From: Rhinopithecus roxellana
Taxonomy: Eukaryota > Chordata > Mammalia > Primates > Cercopithecidae
Reading direction: 5' to 3'
DNA length: 64,000 nucleotides
NCBI RefSeq assembly: GCF_007565055.1
Contig: NC_044550.1
Span: forward strand, 86,366,033 to 86,430,032
The notes below the pieces were generated by a model. The model made no database searches. It saw only the letters and a list, made by a program, of their open reading frames with translations, and had not been told where the DNA came from. Of the stretch, positions 46,712 through 59,235 are shown one piece after another; the first letter of the stretch is position 1, and every line of letters begins with the position of its first letter. The translations under genes and the position numbers were made by a program.

Positions 46712-46912
46712 TTATTTGAGACTATTTACTATATGTCAGTAACTGTCCTAAGGGCTTGGCACATATGAACTCATTTGATCTTCCTAGTAACTCTAAGAAA
46801 TAGGCACTCTTATTATTTCCATTTAAGGAAGAGGACCCTGAAAAACAGAGTAAAATTCACAAGGTCACAGCAGTTTTAAGTGGCAGAGCCACATTAAGAA
46901 TTCAAGGATTTC
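46712..46912 (-). mobile_element. MIR (minus strand)
   Basis: 'tatttactatatgtcagtaa' (46723-46742), 'gaactcatttgatcttccta' (46768-46787) and 'ttcacaaggtcacagcagtt' (46856-46875) are antisense MIR text in order. A second, shorter plus-strand MIR-like phrase lies just left of it, at about 46600-46680. Confidence 0.75.
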
Positions 46913-47367
46913 ATTCCTCTTTCTCTTTCCTTCCCTTTATGAAAAGTCAGATCTAAAGCCATTAGGTGAAACTAAGTATGGTAGACATCTGCACCAAGCA
47001 GGGAGAGCTGCAGTATCGCTGACCTGGGGTGATGGACTACAGAGCCTGAGCAGGACAAGGAGCGAGTCTCCAACCAGGGTCAGCCTGGTGCGGTGAGTTA
47101 GGTCCCAAGTGGGGTGAGGAAGGCAGCCATGCATAGGGAGCCCAAGACAGGGGCCCAGGAGATTATACCAAACTTCTTATATTTAATAATATGCCATATG
47201 CCCAGACCTTTAGTAGAAACTGCGACAAGGAAACAAGATGATACCCAGAAAAATTAAGTGTGAATACACATGTAGACAATATATGAAGTACAAAGAGCAA
47301 CTCATTTGCAATGAAAAGCCAATGTCCAATATTAAAGGATGATCTTATATGACTACTGACATGTAAA
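46913..47367. other. Unique sequence
   Basis: A slightly GC-richer stretch (47000-47160) with no domain in any frame. Confidence 0.45.
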
Positions 47368-47383
47368 ATGTTTTCTCTTCAAA
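47368..47383 (+). repeat. Target-site duplication, left copy
   Basis: 'atgttttctcttcaaa', 16 bp, identical to 48358-48373. It also supplies the ATG of the open frame that follows. Confidence 0.95.
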
Positions 47384-48096
47384 TTTTTGCAATCTACTCA
47401 TCTGACAAAGGGCTAATATCCAGAATCTACAAAGAACTCAAACAAATATACAAGAAAAAAACAAACAACCCCAACAAAAAGTGGGCAAAGGATATGAACA
47501 GACATTTCTCAAAAGAAGACATTCATACAGCCAACAGACACATGAAAAAATGCTCATCATCACTCGCCATCAGAGAAATGCAAATCAAAACCACAATGAG
47601 ATACCATCTCACACCAGTTAGAATGGCAATCATTAAAAAATCAGGAAACAACAGTTGTTGGAGAGGATGTGGAGAAATAGAAACACTTTTACACTGTTGG
47701 TGGGATTGTAAACTAGTTCAACCATTATGGAAAACAGTATGGCGATTCCTCAAGGATCTAGAACTAGATGTACCATATGACCCAGCCATCCCACTACTGG
47801 GTATATACCCAAAGGATTATAAATTATTCTACTACAAAGACACATGCACACGTATGTTTATTGCGGCACTATTCACAATAGCAAAGACTTGGAATCAACC
47901 CAAATGTCCATCTGTGACAGACTGGATTAAGAAAATGTGGCACATATACACCATGGAATACTATGCAGCCATAAAAAAGGATGAGTTTGCGTCCTTTGTA
48001 GGGACATGGATGCAGCTGGAAACCATCATTCTTAGCAAACTATCACAAGAACAGAAAACCAAACACCGCATGTTCTCACTCATAGGTGGGAACTGA
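47368..48096 (+). pseudogene. ORF2 C-terminal fragment, frame still open (242 codons)
   Basis: The frame begins at an ATG in the duplicated host sequence (MFSLQ), then enters ORF2p at IFAIYSSDKGLISRIYKELK and stays open to the normal ORF2 stop (LIGGN, TGA 48094-48096). The C-terminal Cys-rich motif is intact: C97, C101, H109, C114 (CX3CX7HX4C spacing). The endonuclease and RT domains are missing, so no retrotransposition function is possible. Whether it is transcribed is unknown. I class it as a truncated L1 remnant, not a host gene. Confidence 0.9.
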
Positions 48097-48318
48097 ACAA
48101 TGAGATCACTTGGACTCGGGAAGGGGAACATCACACACCGGGGCCTATCATGGGGAGGGGGGAGGAGGGAGGGATTGCATTGGGGAGTTATACATGATAT
48201 AAATGATGAATTGATGGGTGCTGATGAGTTGATGGGTACAGCACACCAACATGGCACAAATATACATATGTAACAAACCTGCACGTTATGCACATGTACC
48301 CTAGAACTTAAAGTATAA

Positions 48319-48357
<39 letters not shown>
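47384..48357 (+). mobile_element. Young 5'-truncated L1 (Old World monkey type)
   Basis: About 0.97 kb: the last third of ORF2, a 3' UTR with the same distinctive wording as the 13310-15579 copy ('cttggactcgggaagggg', 48110-48127), and an AAAT tail (48319-48357). A perfect 16-bp duplication flanks it. The open frame, perfect duplication and long clean tail suggest one of the youngest insertions in the window. Confidence 0.95.
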
Positions 48358-48363
<6 letters not shown>

Positions 48364-48454
48364 TCTCTTCAAACATCATCAGCATTGTTAATTAATATGC
48401 CATGGGTAGATCCACATAACATCACTCTGATTTACCAATTGTGTATTATTTTAG

Positions 48455-49829
48455 TTTTTTTTTAAATTTTTGTGAGTACACAGTAGGTGTATATATTTAT
48501 GGGGTACATGAGATATTTTGGTGCAGGCATGCAATGCATAATAAACAATCCAACTATACTTTTTTAAGTTATTTTTACATATACACTTAAATTAGTATTG
48601 ACTATAGCCCCCCTGTTGTGCTATCAAATACTAGGTCTTATTTATTTTTTCTATGTTTTTGTACCCATTAATCAGCACCATCTCCTCCACACCTTCCCAT
48701 TACCCTACCCACCCTCTAGTAACCAGCCTTTTATTCTCTATCTCCATGAGTGCAACTGTTTTGATTTTTAGATCCCACAAATAAGTGACAACACGCAATA
48801 TTTGTATTTCTGTGCCTGGCTTATTTCACTTAGCATAATGACTTCCAGTTCCATCCATGTTGTTGCAAATGACAGGATCTCATTCTTTCTTATAGCTGAA
48901 TAGTAAACCATTGTGTGTAAGTACCACATTTTCTTTAGGCATTCATCCATCAATGGACACTTAGGTTGCTTCCAAATTTTGGCAATTGTTAATACTACTT
49001 CAATAAACATAGGAGTGCAGATATCTGTTTGATATATTTATTTCCTTTATTTTGGGTATATACCCAGCAGTGGGATTGCTGGATCCTATAGTAGCTCCAT
49101 TTTTAGATTTTTGAGGAACTTCCACACTGTTGTCCTAGTGGTTTTCCGAACTTACCTTCCCACGAATAGTCTGCAAGGGTTCCTTAGCTCCACATCCTTG
49201 CTAGCATTTGTTATTGCCTGTCTTTGGATATAAGCCATTTTAATTGGTGTGAGCTGACATCTCATTGTAGTTCTGACTTACATTTCTCTGATGATCAATG
49301 GTATTGAGCACATTTTCCTATGCCTGTTTGCATTTGTACATCTTCTTTTGAGAAATGCCTATTCAATTATTTTTGCCCATTTTTGATTACATTATTAGAT
49401 TTTTTTTCCTAGACAGTTGTTTGAACACCTTCTATATTTTGGTTATTAATCCCTGCACAGGTGCAGGCTATGCACCACATGGCTTTATTCTCCACTGTGA
49501 CAGGGCAACACTGAGTTCACTGTAAAATCCCCTAGTCACTGCACTCTCCTTTCTTAAAATACACAGGATTATCTCTTCCTGTAGCAGTGCCTCTTCTGGG
49601 AGATGGGGGCAGGTGATACCAGCAATTCAAGACTCTCTCTTCTGCCTAGCTCAATGCTTTCTTTAGTGATACGAAGTTAAAATCAGGTACTGTGATTGCT
49701 CATCTGTTTTTTGGTTCTTCTGATGGTGCTTTTCTGTATGCAGGTACTTGTTAAAATTTGGTATTCCAGCAGGGGTTAGGAGGATGAATGGTGTAGGCTT
49801 CTATTCTGCCATCTTGCTCTGCCCATTTG
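48455..49829 (-). mobile_element. L1PB/L1MA reduced to 3' and 5' ends, minus strand
   Basis: 48455-49452 is antisense 3' UTR and ORF2 C-terminal sequence ('gtatatatttatggggtac', 48488-48506; 'gggatataagcc'-type text near 49230). At about 49453 it switches to antisense 5' UTR: 'gcaacactgagttcactgta' (49506-49525), 'aagttaaaatcaggtactgt' (49675-49694) and the promoter start 'cttctattctgccatcttgc' (49798-49817). ORF1 and most of ORF2 are absent. Both ends are of the same old L1 class, so one internally deleted element is the simplest reading. Confidence 0.75.
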
Positions 49830-49857
49830 TGTGTGCGTGTGTGTGTGTGTGTGTGTT
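49828..49857 (+). repeat. (TG)n microsatellite
   Basis: A TG run with one GC interruption, directly beside the L1 5' end. Confidence 0.9.
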
Positions 49858-52004
49858 TGAAAAAATATTTAGATAGGTATAAAATATTTAAACATATTTT
49901 ATCATATTTTTTTTACCATATAAAATTCTTCATACAAATTTATTGGTATTGTTATGCTGTTAAGGATTTCAATGTCTACATTGATGTGAAAAGTATGGGG
50001 TTACCATGCAATATTCATCTATTACAAACAAAAGCATTCAGAAATAAATATATTATTTGTCTTACGAATATTTACCAATGAATCAGTACTATAAGTCGTA
50101 TTCTGATTATAAAACAGGCATAAAAATATAGTTATGCTAAAATGAGCTAACTATTTCAAAATGATAAAAATTTTATCTGAAAATACTGTTCATTTTCCAA
50201 AAATACATTTGGGATAGACTAGGAATTTGAAACAACCAAATTTGAAACTTCTAAGTTTATCTTCATATAAATTTCATTTTAGGTAAAAAACATAAATACA
50301 TTATGAAAAGTTGTTAGTAGTATTTTTCCAGATAGACCACTGTCGTAACACACTTCATGCTGCTGTTTTTGAGGTTGTATACATTGACTACAGACTACAT
50401 TGAAAAGTGTAAAAACAGTGACAACTTTCTCCTTAGAACAGAAAATAGTCAGACATGACCCAAAAAGGCTCTATCGGGTCATACCTGCCTCTTTTCAGTT
50501 TCTGAGGAGAATTTAATTTGGAACAATTTTTTTAAGTAAATTCTAGAAAAAAATCAAAGAGGCAGATTGGTAGATAAAGATAATTCCCAAGAAGAAAAAG
50601 GTCAATAGTAGACACTTTATCTCAAAAGGTAACATCAGCTGATAAATGTGATTATCTGAAAATGTGAGTAGCCTTTTATATAGAATAGTAAGAAGGTAAA
50701 CCTTTTGATGACATCAATGGCTATATAAAAACAGAACAATAATTTATGATATCTTTACTAAAACTATAGATCAACAAATTCTAGTGATTTCCAAAGTCCC
50801 ATCTAGCTAAAAGACTTTCATGATCAGCCCTCTTCAAAATCATTTGGAATGGAGATCTAATTGGATGTTCTATTTAGACACTGTGCTATTGAACTACACT
50901 TTTACCAACATCAAATAGGCATAGTAACATAATTCAACAAGCAAGGAAGTAATGGAATGGAATTAAACAAAGGAAAACATACACCCACGACCATGAACTT
51001 AGCGTTGGAGGGCTTCAACTGCATTTTTTAAAAATTTCGAATTAAACATGAAATGTCCAGCATAGTCTTCTCAGCAAGTACATTATTTGTTGGAAGTCAG
51101 AATGCTGTTTTAATGCATTCTGATTCCTTATTTTGTTACATAATAATATGCTTAAAAAGCAACACATTGTGAGCTTGGGAGCTGTTAGGCATTTATTTAC
51201 CATGGTGGGTTAATCTCATTCAGTGAGGTATAGAAACTCAATAATGAGTGCTACAGTATATAAGCTAATTGCTAGGATAAAACCAAATGAATAATTACTT
51301 AACTCCAGAACGAGGCCTGAGGGAATTTTTCTTTAATAAAGGTTTAATTCACCAGTGATAATGAATGCAATCTCACATACTACTGAATAACACCATTAGC
51401 ATAATGGCTGTGATACAAAAACTATAATTAGAACTAAACAGAAACGTTAATTACAGCCACCAAGGTACTGAATGAAATACTGTTGTTTAAAAAATTGACC
51501 TGCTTTGCTGTCATGCACTATGGGCTCAAGGATATCTCTATAATTAAATACATAAATGTGTGTGTATATATATACACACATATATGTACACCCACATATA
51601 TATACATATGTATGAACATATATTAGAATACAGTTTTTATCATTCTACTGAAATTCTCCTAAGCACAATAAATATATTAATGAGAAGTTGTCTAGAATTT
51701 GAAATACAAGCTATATATAAAAATGATTAAAAGTTTTGTTTTTGTTGTGGTTAAATACAAACATCAATATTTGTGTTTTAAAAATCCAACATTAGAAAGG
51801 TAGTTGTCTCTGATTTTGCGTTTTACTGATGCTAGGTCTATGAACACTAGAAGCAGTTTCTGAAAAAGAACAGATTAATAAAGCATGAAACACCACTATA
51901 ATAGGCTGGAGAAATAAGTTGCATAATCAATGAAAAAAGTCAAAGTACTAAACTAATGGTTCTAAAAAGACTCGGTTATGATTCCTAAAATTCCTTAATT
52001 TTCA

Positions 52005-52007
<3 letters not shown>
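49858..52007. other. Repeat-poor, TAAT-rich unique sequence
   Basis: No transposon recognised over about 2.1 kb. Many TAAT/ATTA cores between 51080 and 51550, for example 'aatgaataattacttaac' (51286-51303) and 'caccattagcataatggc' (51391-51408). No coding signal. Confidence 0.5.
51557..51632. repeat. Alternating TG/TA/CA tract
   Basis: Contains the 22-bp perfect palindrome (TG)3(TA)5(CA)3 at 51559-51580 and further CA/TA units. Confidence 0.85.

Positions 52008-52096
<89 letters not shown>
52008..52096 (+). repeat. Compound microsatellite (CT)n(AT)n
   Basis: About 24 CT units (52009-52056) pass directly into about 20 AT units (52057-52096). Likely highly variable in length. Confidence 0.95.
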
Positions 52097-52098
<2 letters not shown>

Positions 52099-53019
52099 GC
52101 ATGCATGATAGATTTACCTATGTAGATACATGTTTTGATAAGCATTTTGAAACCAAGTGTCACATTCTACTAAACATTGAAAACAATGATCATGACAACC
52201 ATCTATTATCATACAATATCAATGGGATATGCTTAAACATATGTTCAAAAAGGCAAAGCCTTGTATCTCAAATATAGTTTATTGCCAACTCTAATTGCAT
52301 TGAGTTTTCATAGGAAAATAATCTTTATTTCTAAGATAGAACTTCCTCAATAGAAAATAAAAAGCATACTATGAGCCAAATCAGGTAAGACTGGAAAAAC
52401 GTTTTACAATCATATTCTTAATTTATCCCTGACTACTCTTTATCCTTTACTCCATTATTTAGCTTTGACTGAATAAATATATTGCCCACTATTTTTTCTT
52501 TGAATCCCTTTCCTTCATTACAATGCATTTTCCTCATAGTCCAACTCAAGTTTTGAGGACACATATGTATAAAAGCTCCCACAGTGCACCTGGAAAGTGC
52601 TTCTCTTCCCACCAACAAACATCCCGTGAAAATTCCATTCTTTAACAAAATATTACCTACTTTTAATAATGCATATGAAATACTTATTTATCCTTTGTAA
52701 CACTAATCACAATCTCCCACGACCTGGATAATTTCTCCACACAAGTGGACTACTAACCATAGCACATACCCTGACAGTAGCCCACGAGGAAACAGAAGGG
52801 AAACAGATGCTAAGAGGAAGATTAGTTTTGATGTATAATTTCCTATGGGGCTTGCCTAGTCTCTTATGCTCATAAAGTATGTGAGTAGAACCGATCATTG
52901 TTTGCAAGTTTCTCTTTTGCCATTCACCATCCTGTGGAACTGTGGATAAAACAATTCCTAGGCCTAAATTACCAACTTTGACTTGTGAACTCCTGACCCA
53001 TGTTGGAGTTTTTTAATAG
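52097..53019. other. Unique sequence
   Basis: No gene or repeat assigned. Confidence 0.45.
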
Positions 53020-53032
53020 GTGACCATAACTC

Positions 53033-54095
53033 TTTTTTTTAACTTACAAATAAAAATTGTACATATTGTGTATGTGTTGTTTTGAAATATGCATACATTA
53101 TGGAATAGCTAAAGTAAACTAATTAACATATGAATTACCCCACATACTTATTTCTGTGGTGAGAACACTTAAAATTATTCTCTTAGCAATTGTCAAGAAT
53201 ATAATACATTGTTATTAACTATAGTCACCATCTTGTGCAATAAAACTTTTGAACTTATTCCTCCTATCTAGCCGAAATTTTGTATCCTTTGACCAAACCC
53301 CAACCCTCAGCCCCTGGTAAACCAAAATTCTACTTTCTACATCTATGAGTACAACCTTTTCATATTTCACATATAGGTGAGATCATGTGGTATTTGTTTT
53401 TCTGTGCCTGGTTTATTCCACTCAACATGTTTTCCAGGTTCATCTATGTTGTTGAAAATGGAAGGATTTCCTTCTTCTTATTAAACATGTCATAGTATTA
53501 CATTATGTCTATATAAGTTTTTTTATCCATTCATCCATTTATGGACACTTAGGTTGGTTCTATATCTTGGCTGTTGTGAATAATGCTGTAATGAACATGG
53601 GGTGCAGATATCTCTGTGACAAACTGATTTCATTTCCTTTGTCTATATACTCAGAAGTGAGATGACTGGATCATATGGCAGTTACAGTTTTAATTTTGTG
53701 AGGAATCTCCATACTGGTTTTCATAGTGGTCATACTAATTTATATCCTTACCATTTTTTTCAAGGATTCCCTTTCCTCTACACCATCTCCAGCACTTGTT
53801 ATCTTTCATTTTTTTCATAGATGCCATTTTAATAGGTGTAAGCTGATATCATTGTGGTTTTTATTTGCATTTCTCTGCAGATTGGTGACTTTGAACATGT
53901 TTTTTATACACCTATTGGTCATTTGTATGTCTTCTTTTGAGAAATGTCTATTCAGGTCTTCTGCTCATTTTCTTAATCCAGTGTTTTGTTTTAAAACTAC
54001 TGAGTTGACTTCCTTATACATTTTGGATATTAACCTCTTATCAGATATATGGCTTGCAAGTATTTTTTTCCCATTCCATAGGTTGTCTCTTTACA
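53033..54095 (-). mobile_element. L1PB/L1MA 3' end, minus strand
   Basis: Begins with a T run, then antisense 3' UTR ('aattgtacatattgtgtatg', 53055-53074) and antisense ORF2 C-terminus ('aataatgctgtaatgaacat', 53579-53598). Target-site duplications 'gtgaccataactc' (53020-53032) and 'gtgactataactc' (54096-54108) differ at one base. 5'-truncated. Confidence 0.85.
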
Positions 54096-54108
54096 GTGAC
54101 TATAACTC

Positions 54109-56620
54109 TTAAATAGGTCTTTGATCAAACTGTTATTCACATCAGGGAAGGTAATTTTCTTGGACAACTTTGGATGGGTTACAGAAGTGGAAAGGGATAA
54201 AAAGATTATGATCTAAAACATTAGATGTATCAGATAACTCTTAGCACCAATGGGATGAATGGTCACCTTCATTACCAAGAAACACATCTAACTGATTGTT
54301 GGACATTTCAAACACAAGTATCTATAAACTAAGCCCTACTTGGTACTGACCTGCACAAGTCTTCCTCCTCTTATATTCTCTGTTTCAGTTAATGGTAACA
54401 CTATCAATTTGACCATTTTCATATACTATAAGAGATATTTTGTAGCTACAAGATTAATGATAACCATAAGGCCCATTTGAACATCTTGCAAGGCCTACAT
54501 TCTGTGTCACTTAGCAGTAGGATGCAACCTGGTCTGGGAATTTCTAACTCTGGCCCCAAGATTACAGGGTCTGTATGACAATGGCACTTAAAAACCTTGC
54601 TTGCCCTAGAGACAAGATCCCCTTAGCACAGATGGAACTTTCATGAAGCTTAAAACAAAGCTTACCCTTACAAGAATAGCTTAAATTCCGTTTATGGTAG
54701 AAACACTTGGTAACTAGCCCAGACTGAAAACAGGTATAAGAAAGAAGGAAGAAGTCCCCAAACTCTGAGAATGGTCTCCAAAGGGCAGAGATCCTCCCAG
54801 TCAGGAAGTCATCTGATTCCTGACTGTATGTGACCCATGCCACCGGTGTGCTCCTGATGTCCATCTTGTAAAAGCACTGCCAAAATAAACTGCCGGAACA
54901 TCAGGTAGTGGGTATAAGACTTACTTATGATGTGAATCAGACTCATGGGCAATATTCACTCCTGGGGAAGTTGGTTAACCAGGACCACCCATGATCCCCA
55001 AATGCAACTACTCAACCAGAAAATTCAGAATTTTTTTCTCAATACCCTCATATTCAACTGGGCAACAACCTTTAAATACTTTCAAATTTTAATTTTTCTC
55101 ATCATCTTTAATTTTCTTTGTTTTTCTCGTTGAGCAAAAGGGGATATAGAGGAGAAAATAATTTTCCTACAACAAAAACTTAAATGAGCTTTAATTTGCC
55201 TTGAATTAAAAGAACTATTTTAGGTCAATTAAAGACAAAATTAGGATTTTTAAAATAATATTTTAATCTGGACAGCATAATTTTACCATTCTTGGAAAAT
55301 GTGTTACCAACTGACACATTTATCACAAATGTTAATTAAGTACTATTAGTTCATCCAAGCAGGTATAGAAGTGCTTGTTAGCATATATTATCTCCCCAAA
55401 ATATATATGTTGAAATTGCCTCTATGTGATTTGAGAGCGATCTCATGTGTTTGCATTAAGTAGCCCTGTGACTTGCCTGTCTTTCTAAAGGAAGAGAAGG
55501 AGGGGGATTCTAATGGCTCCTAGCAATCAGTACTTTTACCCTTAGGTGACCTCTGCAGTCTGAGAATGTGTACATAATCTGAGAATGATTCACCTTGCTA
55601 TGGACCTTGAACCATTCTGCAAACACACAGAAAAATAAATTAAGTTAATTCAAGTGCTGTTGCTGCTGCAAACGCTGTCCTTCACTGAGGAAAAAAAAAA
55701 ATAGGTGGGTGCGAATAGTTGGGAGGACTATAGGGAAAGGAATTTGGAAACGGCAAAAAAAAAAAAATCTACATTCTGCCAAGAGCTTGCTGGCATATAA
55801 ATTTCTGAAGAGCAGAATTATAATCAGACACAAACCATCTATTTTGTGGTATAAAAATTAGGAAGCATGGTTCAAGCATGTGGCTCTGTCAAGATACAAG
55901 GCTTTTCTTTCCTTTTTTTTTTTAAGAGTTTTTTTGCACTTTCCGCTTCATAATATATAAAAACTCTTGTCCAAACAGAGCCTGATACTACACCCACAAT
56001 AAGATTCAGCCTCCTCTGTATTTTTAATTAACTCAGGCCCAGCAGTCATTTTTAACGGCTAACATTTTGTGAGTTACAGTATGCACACTGCTGAGACATA
56101 AACGCGAAGTAATCACTCTAATAAATAGATACAAACATTTACAACAATTGCAACAAGTCTGTGCAACAAATAAGGGAATATAAAGAAAAATAACCAGCAG
56201 CAACCAAGGAAATGTGTCTCAATACAACTGCATGGGTATGAACGTCATTCAAAGCTCTGATCTTTCGTTGCCTTCAGTAATTTCAATACACTGAAGTCCC
56301 TAATGAGATTGTACTTTTAATGCCAAAAAATGAGAGCCCTGATTAGGAAACAAAAACAAAAATCAAGTCTTCAATTTTCATGTTTGTGCCCAAGACACCA
56401 GCAGAGAACTCAAGGCCCTTGGGTGACTGCATCATTTCCATAACAGAAAGAAATTATAATACCTCAGTCCAGAACAAAACAGGGCAAACCTTCAGCACTC
56501 CATCTGCAAACAGTAGGCCTTAAGGTAGTAAGAAGCTTCTTGACAAACATAAAGAACAGAACAAATGCCAATAGAGGTGGAGCCTGTGAGGCAGGGCAGA
56601 CTGCAACAAGATGAGACTGG
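54109..56620. other. Unique sequence, possibly conserved in part
   Basis: No clear repeat. 55930-56350 has a dense, non-repetitive texture that suggests non-coding constraint, but this is only a reading impression. A T/A-rich run lies at 55910-55930. Confidence 0.4.
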
Positions 56621-57000
56621 AGAAGCAGAGAGCAACCAGGGTTTAGAAAGCTTGGTGGATCAGAGTAACGGGAACAAATATTATTCAAAGCACAATAAAG
56701 TCATGGGAGAGTTTTAAGCAAGTTAATATCGTGATCTAACTTAAGTGTCATAAAGGTTACTTTGGCTGCTGGTTAGAGAATGGGTTATATGGGGCCAAAG
56801 TGAAAACCAGGAAACCACTCATGTTCTACTATAGTAGGAGTTACGGTCTTCAGGATTGGAACTGGAGATAATGCCAGAAAGGACAGACAGATCAAGAATA
56901 GTTATTAGAGGAGAAAGTAAGACAAAGGTAGAGATAAAGAGCCTGGGTTGGGACTCAGGCATATGAGAGAGAGAGTGACAGTGCCATTTACAGAAACAGG
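56620..57000 (+). repeat. Copy of the 41447-43500 repeat family
   Basis: 'gagagttttaagcaagttaa' (56706-56725), 'ttggctgctggttagagaat' (56762-56781) and 'accaggaaaccactcatg' match the family in order. Diverged. Confidence 0.45.
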
Positions 57001-57162
57001 GGATACAGAGAGAAAAATAAAGGCTTAGACAAAATTCAACCCAACAATCTTCAAGTTTCTTATATATTCCAGGGACTCTCTCATAGCATGGATATTATCA
57101 TTGTCTTTTAAAAGCTAGATCTACTGTGGCACAGAGTCACAAATACATAAGCAAACATGAGA

Positions 57163-57392
57163 AAAGAATAGCTACCACGTAAGATATATTAAATGTGAGC
57201 TAAGCACTAGTTTGAGAGCCTTACTTATTCAATCTCACACAAACCCATGTTACTGGCGAAAGCTCTGGGGTCTAAAGTGTAGTGACAAGCTCAAGCAACT
57301 GAGCAGATAAATGTTCGAGCCGGGATTTAAAACTGAGGCAGTCTGGTTCAAAACTCCATGACCCTGACCATTTATACCACAGGACTTTCAAA
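57163..57392 (-). mobile_element. MIR (minus strand)
   Basis: 'tgtgagctaagcactagttt' (57194-57213), 'ggcagtctggttcaaaactc' (57337-57356) and 'gagccgggatttaaaactg' (57317-57335) match antisense MIR, including its tRNA-related part. Confidence 0.75.
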
Positions 57393-58162
57393 ACACATGC
57401 GCACCTGCACACGTGCACACACATACACACACTAAAAGTGCTGTGGTAAAGGTGCAATAGAGTACATATTGATTCCAAGTCTAAGCATCTGGGATGGGGA
57501 AAACCTACTTTGAGCAGGGCAGTGTAGAATGAACCTTGATGGCAACGTAAGCTTTTTACACAAACGCAGAGCAGGGTGGAGCTGCCAGGCAAAATGCTTA
57601 GTATAAGTAAAAAAAATAGGTAAGATAAAGGTACCTCAGTTAGAGCATCCAAGAAAAGTTTGGGAAAATACTTCTCCTCAGATGTAATTTTGCTGAAGTC
57701 ATGATATGCCAAAAACAATTGACACCAAAAATAAATGTCTATCCTAAGCTGGTAGATAGAGTGTTTTACCTAATTTATTTCACTAATGGTAAAAATCTGA
57801 TAGCTCCTTACTTACATGATATCTGAGTATTGAATGTTTCACCATCTCAGAGGGAAGATATTTAGCTGCATGAGATTGAGCAAATGGATCAGGTCCATGA
57901 TATTCTGCAACTGGACAGTTTCCATTTATTGGCCTTTGTATGGGGAAGCAGGCATCTTTGAGAAATGTGCAATGAAGTCTTCTCTAAAAGGACAGTCAGA
58001 CTTGGGAGGGTGGAGGAGTAGGAGAGTATGGGAGTGAAATGGGAATATTTGCAAATTCTAGCTCTAGGAATAACAGTATCTAACCCAACCCAATATAATT
58101 CTCATTTATATTTAATATGAGTCAAGCATTACATGAGTTATAAGAATCCTGCAAGGATCTAT
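57393..58162. other. Unique sequence
   Basis: A minus-strand open stretch of 148 codons (57272-57718) overlaps the MIR and has no domain; regarded as chance. Confidence 0.45.
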
Positions 58163-58634
58163 GGTAGACAGAATAATAGTACCCCAAAGATATCCACATC
58201 TCAATCCTGAAATCTGTGAATACATTATCTTACATGGAAAAAAGAGGCTTTGCAGATGTAATGAAGTGAAGGATATTGAGATTGTAAGATTATTCAGGAT
58301 TATCTGGGTGAGTCCAATAAAATCTCAAAGGTCTTTATAAGAGGGAGGCAGGAGAGTCAGAGTCAGAGGAGAGATAAAGATGAAAGCAGAAATCAGAGAG
58401 AAAGAGATTTGAAGCTGGCTTTGAAGAAGGAGGAAGAGGCCATCAGCCCAAGAATGCAGGTAGCCCCTAGAAGGTAGATGAGGCAAGGAAACAGATTCTG
58501 TCCTAGAGCCTCCAGAGGAATGCAGCCCTGCTGATGCCTTGATTTTAGGACTTCTGACCTCCAGAACTTCAAGATAGTAAACACTTGTTGTTTTAAGCCA
58601 CTACGTTTGTGGTAATTTGCTATAGCATCAATAA
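58163..58634 (+). mobile_element. MaLR-type (MLT1-like) LTR, solo, plus strand
   Basis: 'gaatacattatcttacatgg' (58219-58238), 'tcttataagagggaggcagg' (wording at 58333-58352), 'cagattctgtcctagagcct' (58492-58511) and the close 'ttaagccactacgtttgtgg' (58593-58612) match the old MLT1-class LTR. No internal sequence adjoins it. Confidence 0.7.
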
Positions 58635-58699
58635 GAAGCTAATAAAATTTGTAAGCTCACTAATTTGCTCATTTTATTATTTTTATAATTTCTCTCATT

Positions 58700-58960
58700 C
58701 AATATTAATTAATCCCTTTATTCATCAAATACTTAAGCCTTGAGTCATGCCAAGGCCTCCTTTGGTGTCTGAAATACGAATGGCAAAATAAGACAAAGTA
58801 CTTGCTCCTAAAATGCTGTCTATTGGAGGGCACAAAAACAAATAAGTGTAATAAAATCTTTTAAGTGAGAGTGGGGTGATAGTTGCAGGTGGGAAAGAAA
58901 GTTCAGCTCTGCTGGAGGAAGAGAGAGGGGCATTCAGAAAGGCTTCATGGAATTTCTCCC
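58700..58960 (+). repeat. Copy of the 41447-43500 repeat family (left part)
   Basis: 'taaaatgctgtctattggag' (58809-58828) and 'ggggcattcagaaaggcttc' (58927-58946) match the family. Confidence 0.4.
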
Positions 58961-59235
58961 TCTGTCTCTCCTTTCTTTAATGTACAGAGCGGGAGAGTCT
59001 ATCCCATTTCCTAGTCAATCTTTCAAAGAACGCTCTGAGTGACAGCAGCTCTCACCTCCTCAGCTGGATCCTGAGCTTTCTGGGAGGAGGAAGAACCTCA
59101 GGGAGGAACTGGGACTAAGAAGCCCTCTCAGGACAAGCAATAGAAAAGCCCTAGGGCTTTCAGGCACTGGAATCCTCAGCAAATTAATCCATTTCTTCAC
59201 CAGAAGGCCAGATATTAGGAGAGAAATGTCACAGT

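Noticed and set aside
53726..54112. A 128-codon hydrophobic plus-strand ORF resembling a membrane protein
   Set aside because: It lies antisense to L1 ORF2 C-terminal sequence; the hydrophobicity comes from reading T-rich antisense DNA.
57272..57718. A 148-codon minus-strand ORF
   Set aside because: It overlaps a MIR on one side and low-complexity CA-rich text; no domain, and no splice or start context.
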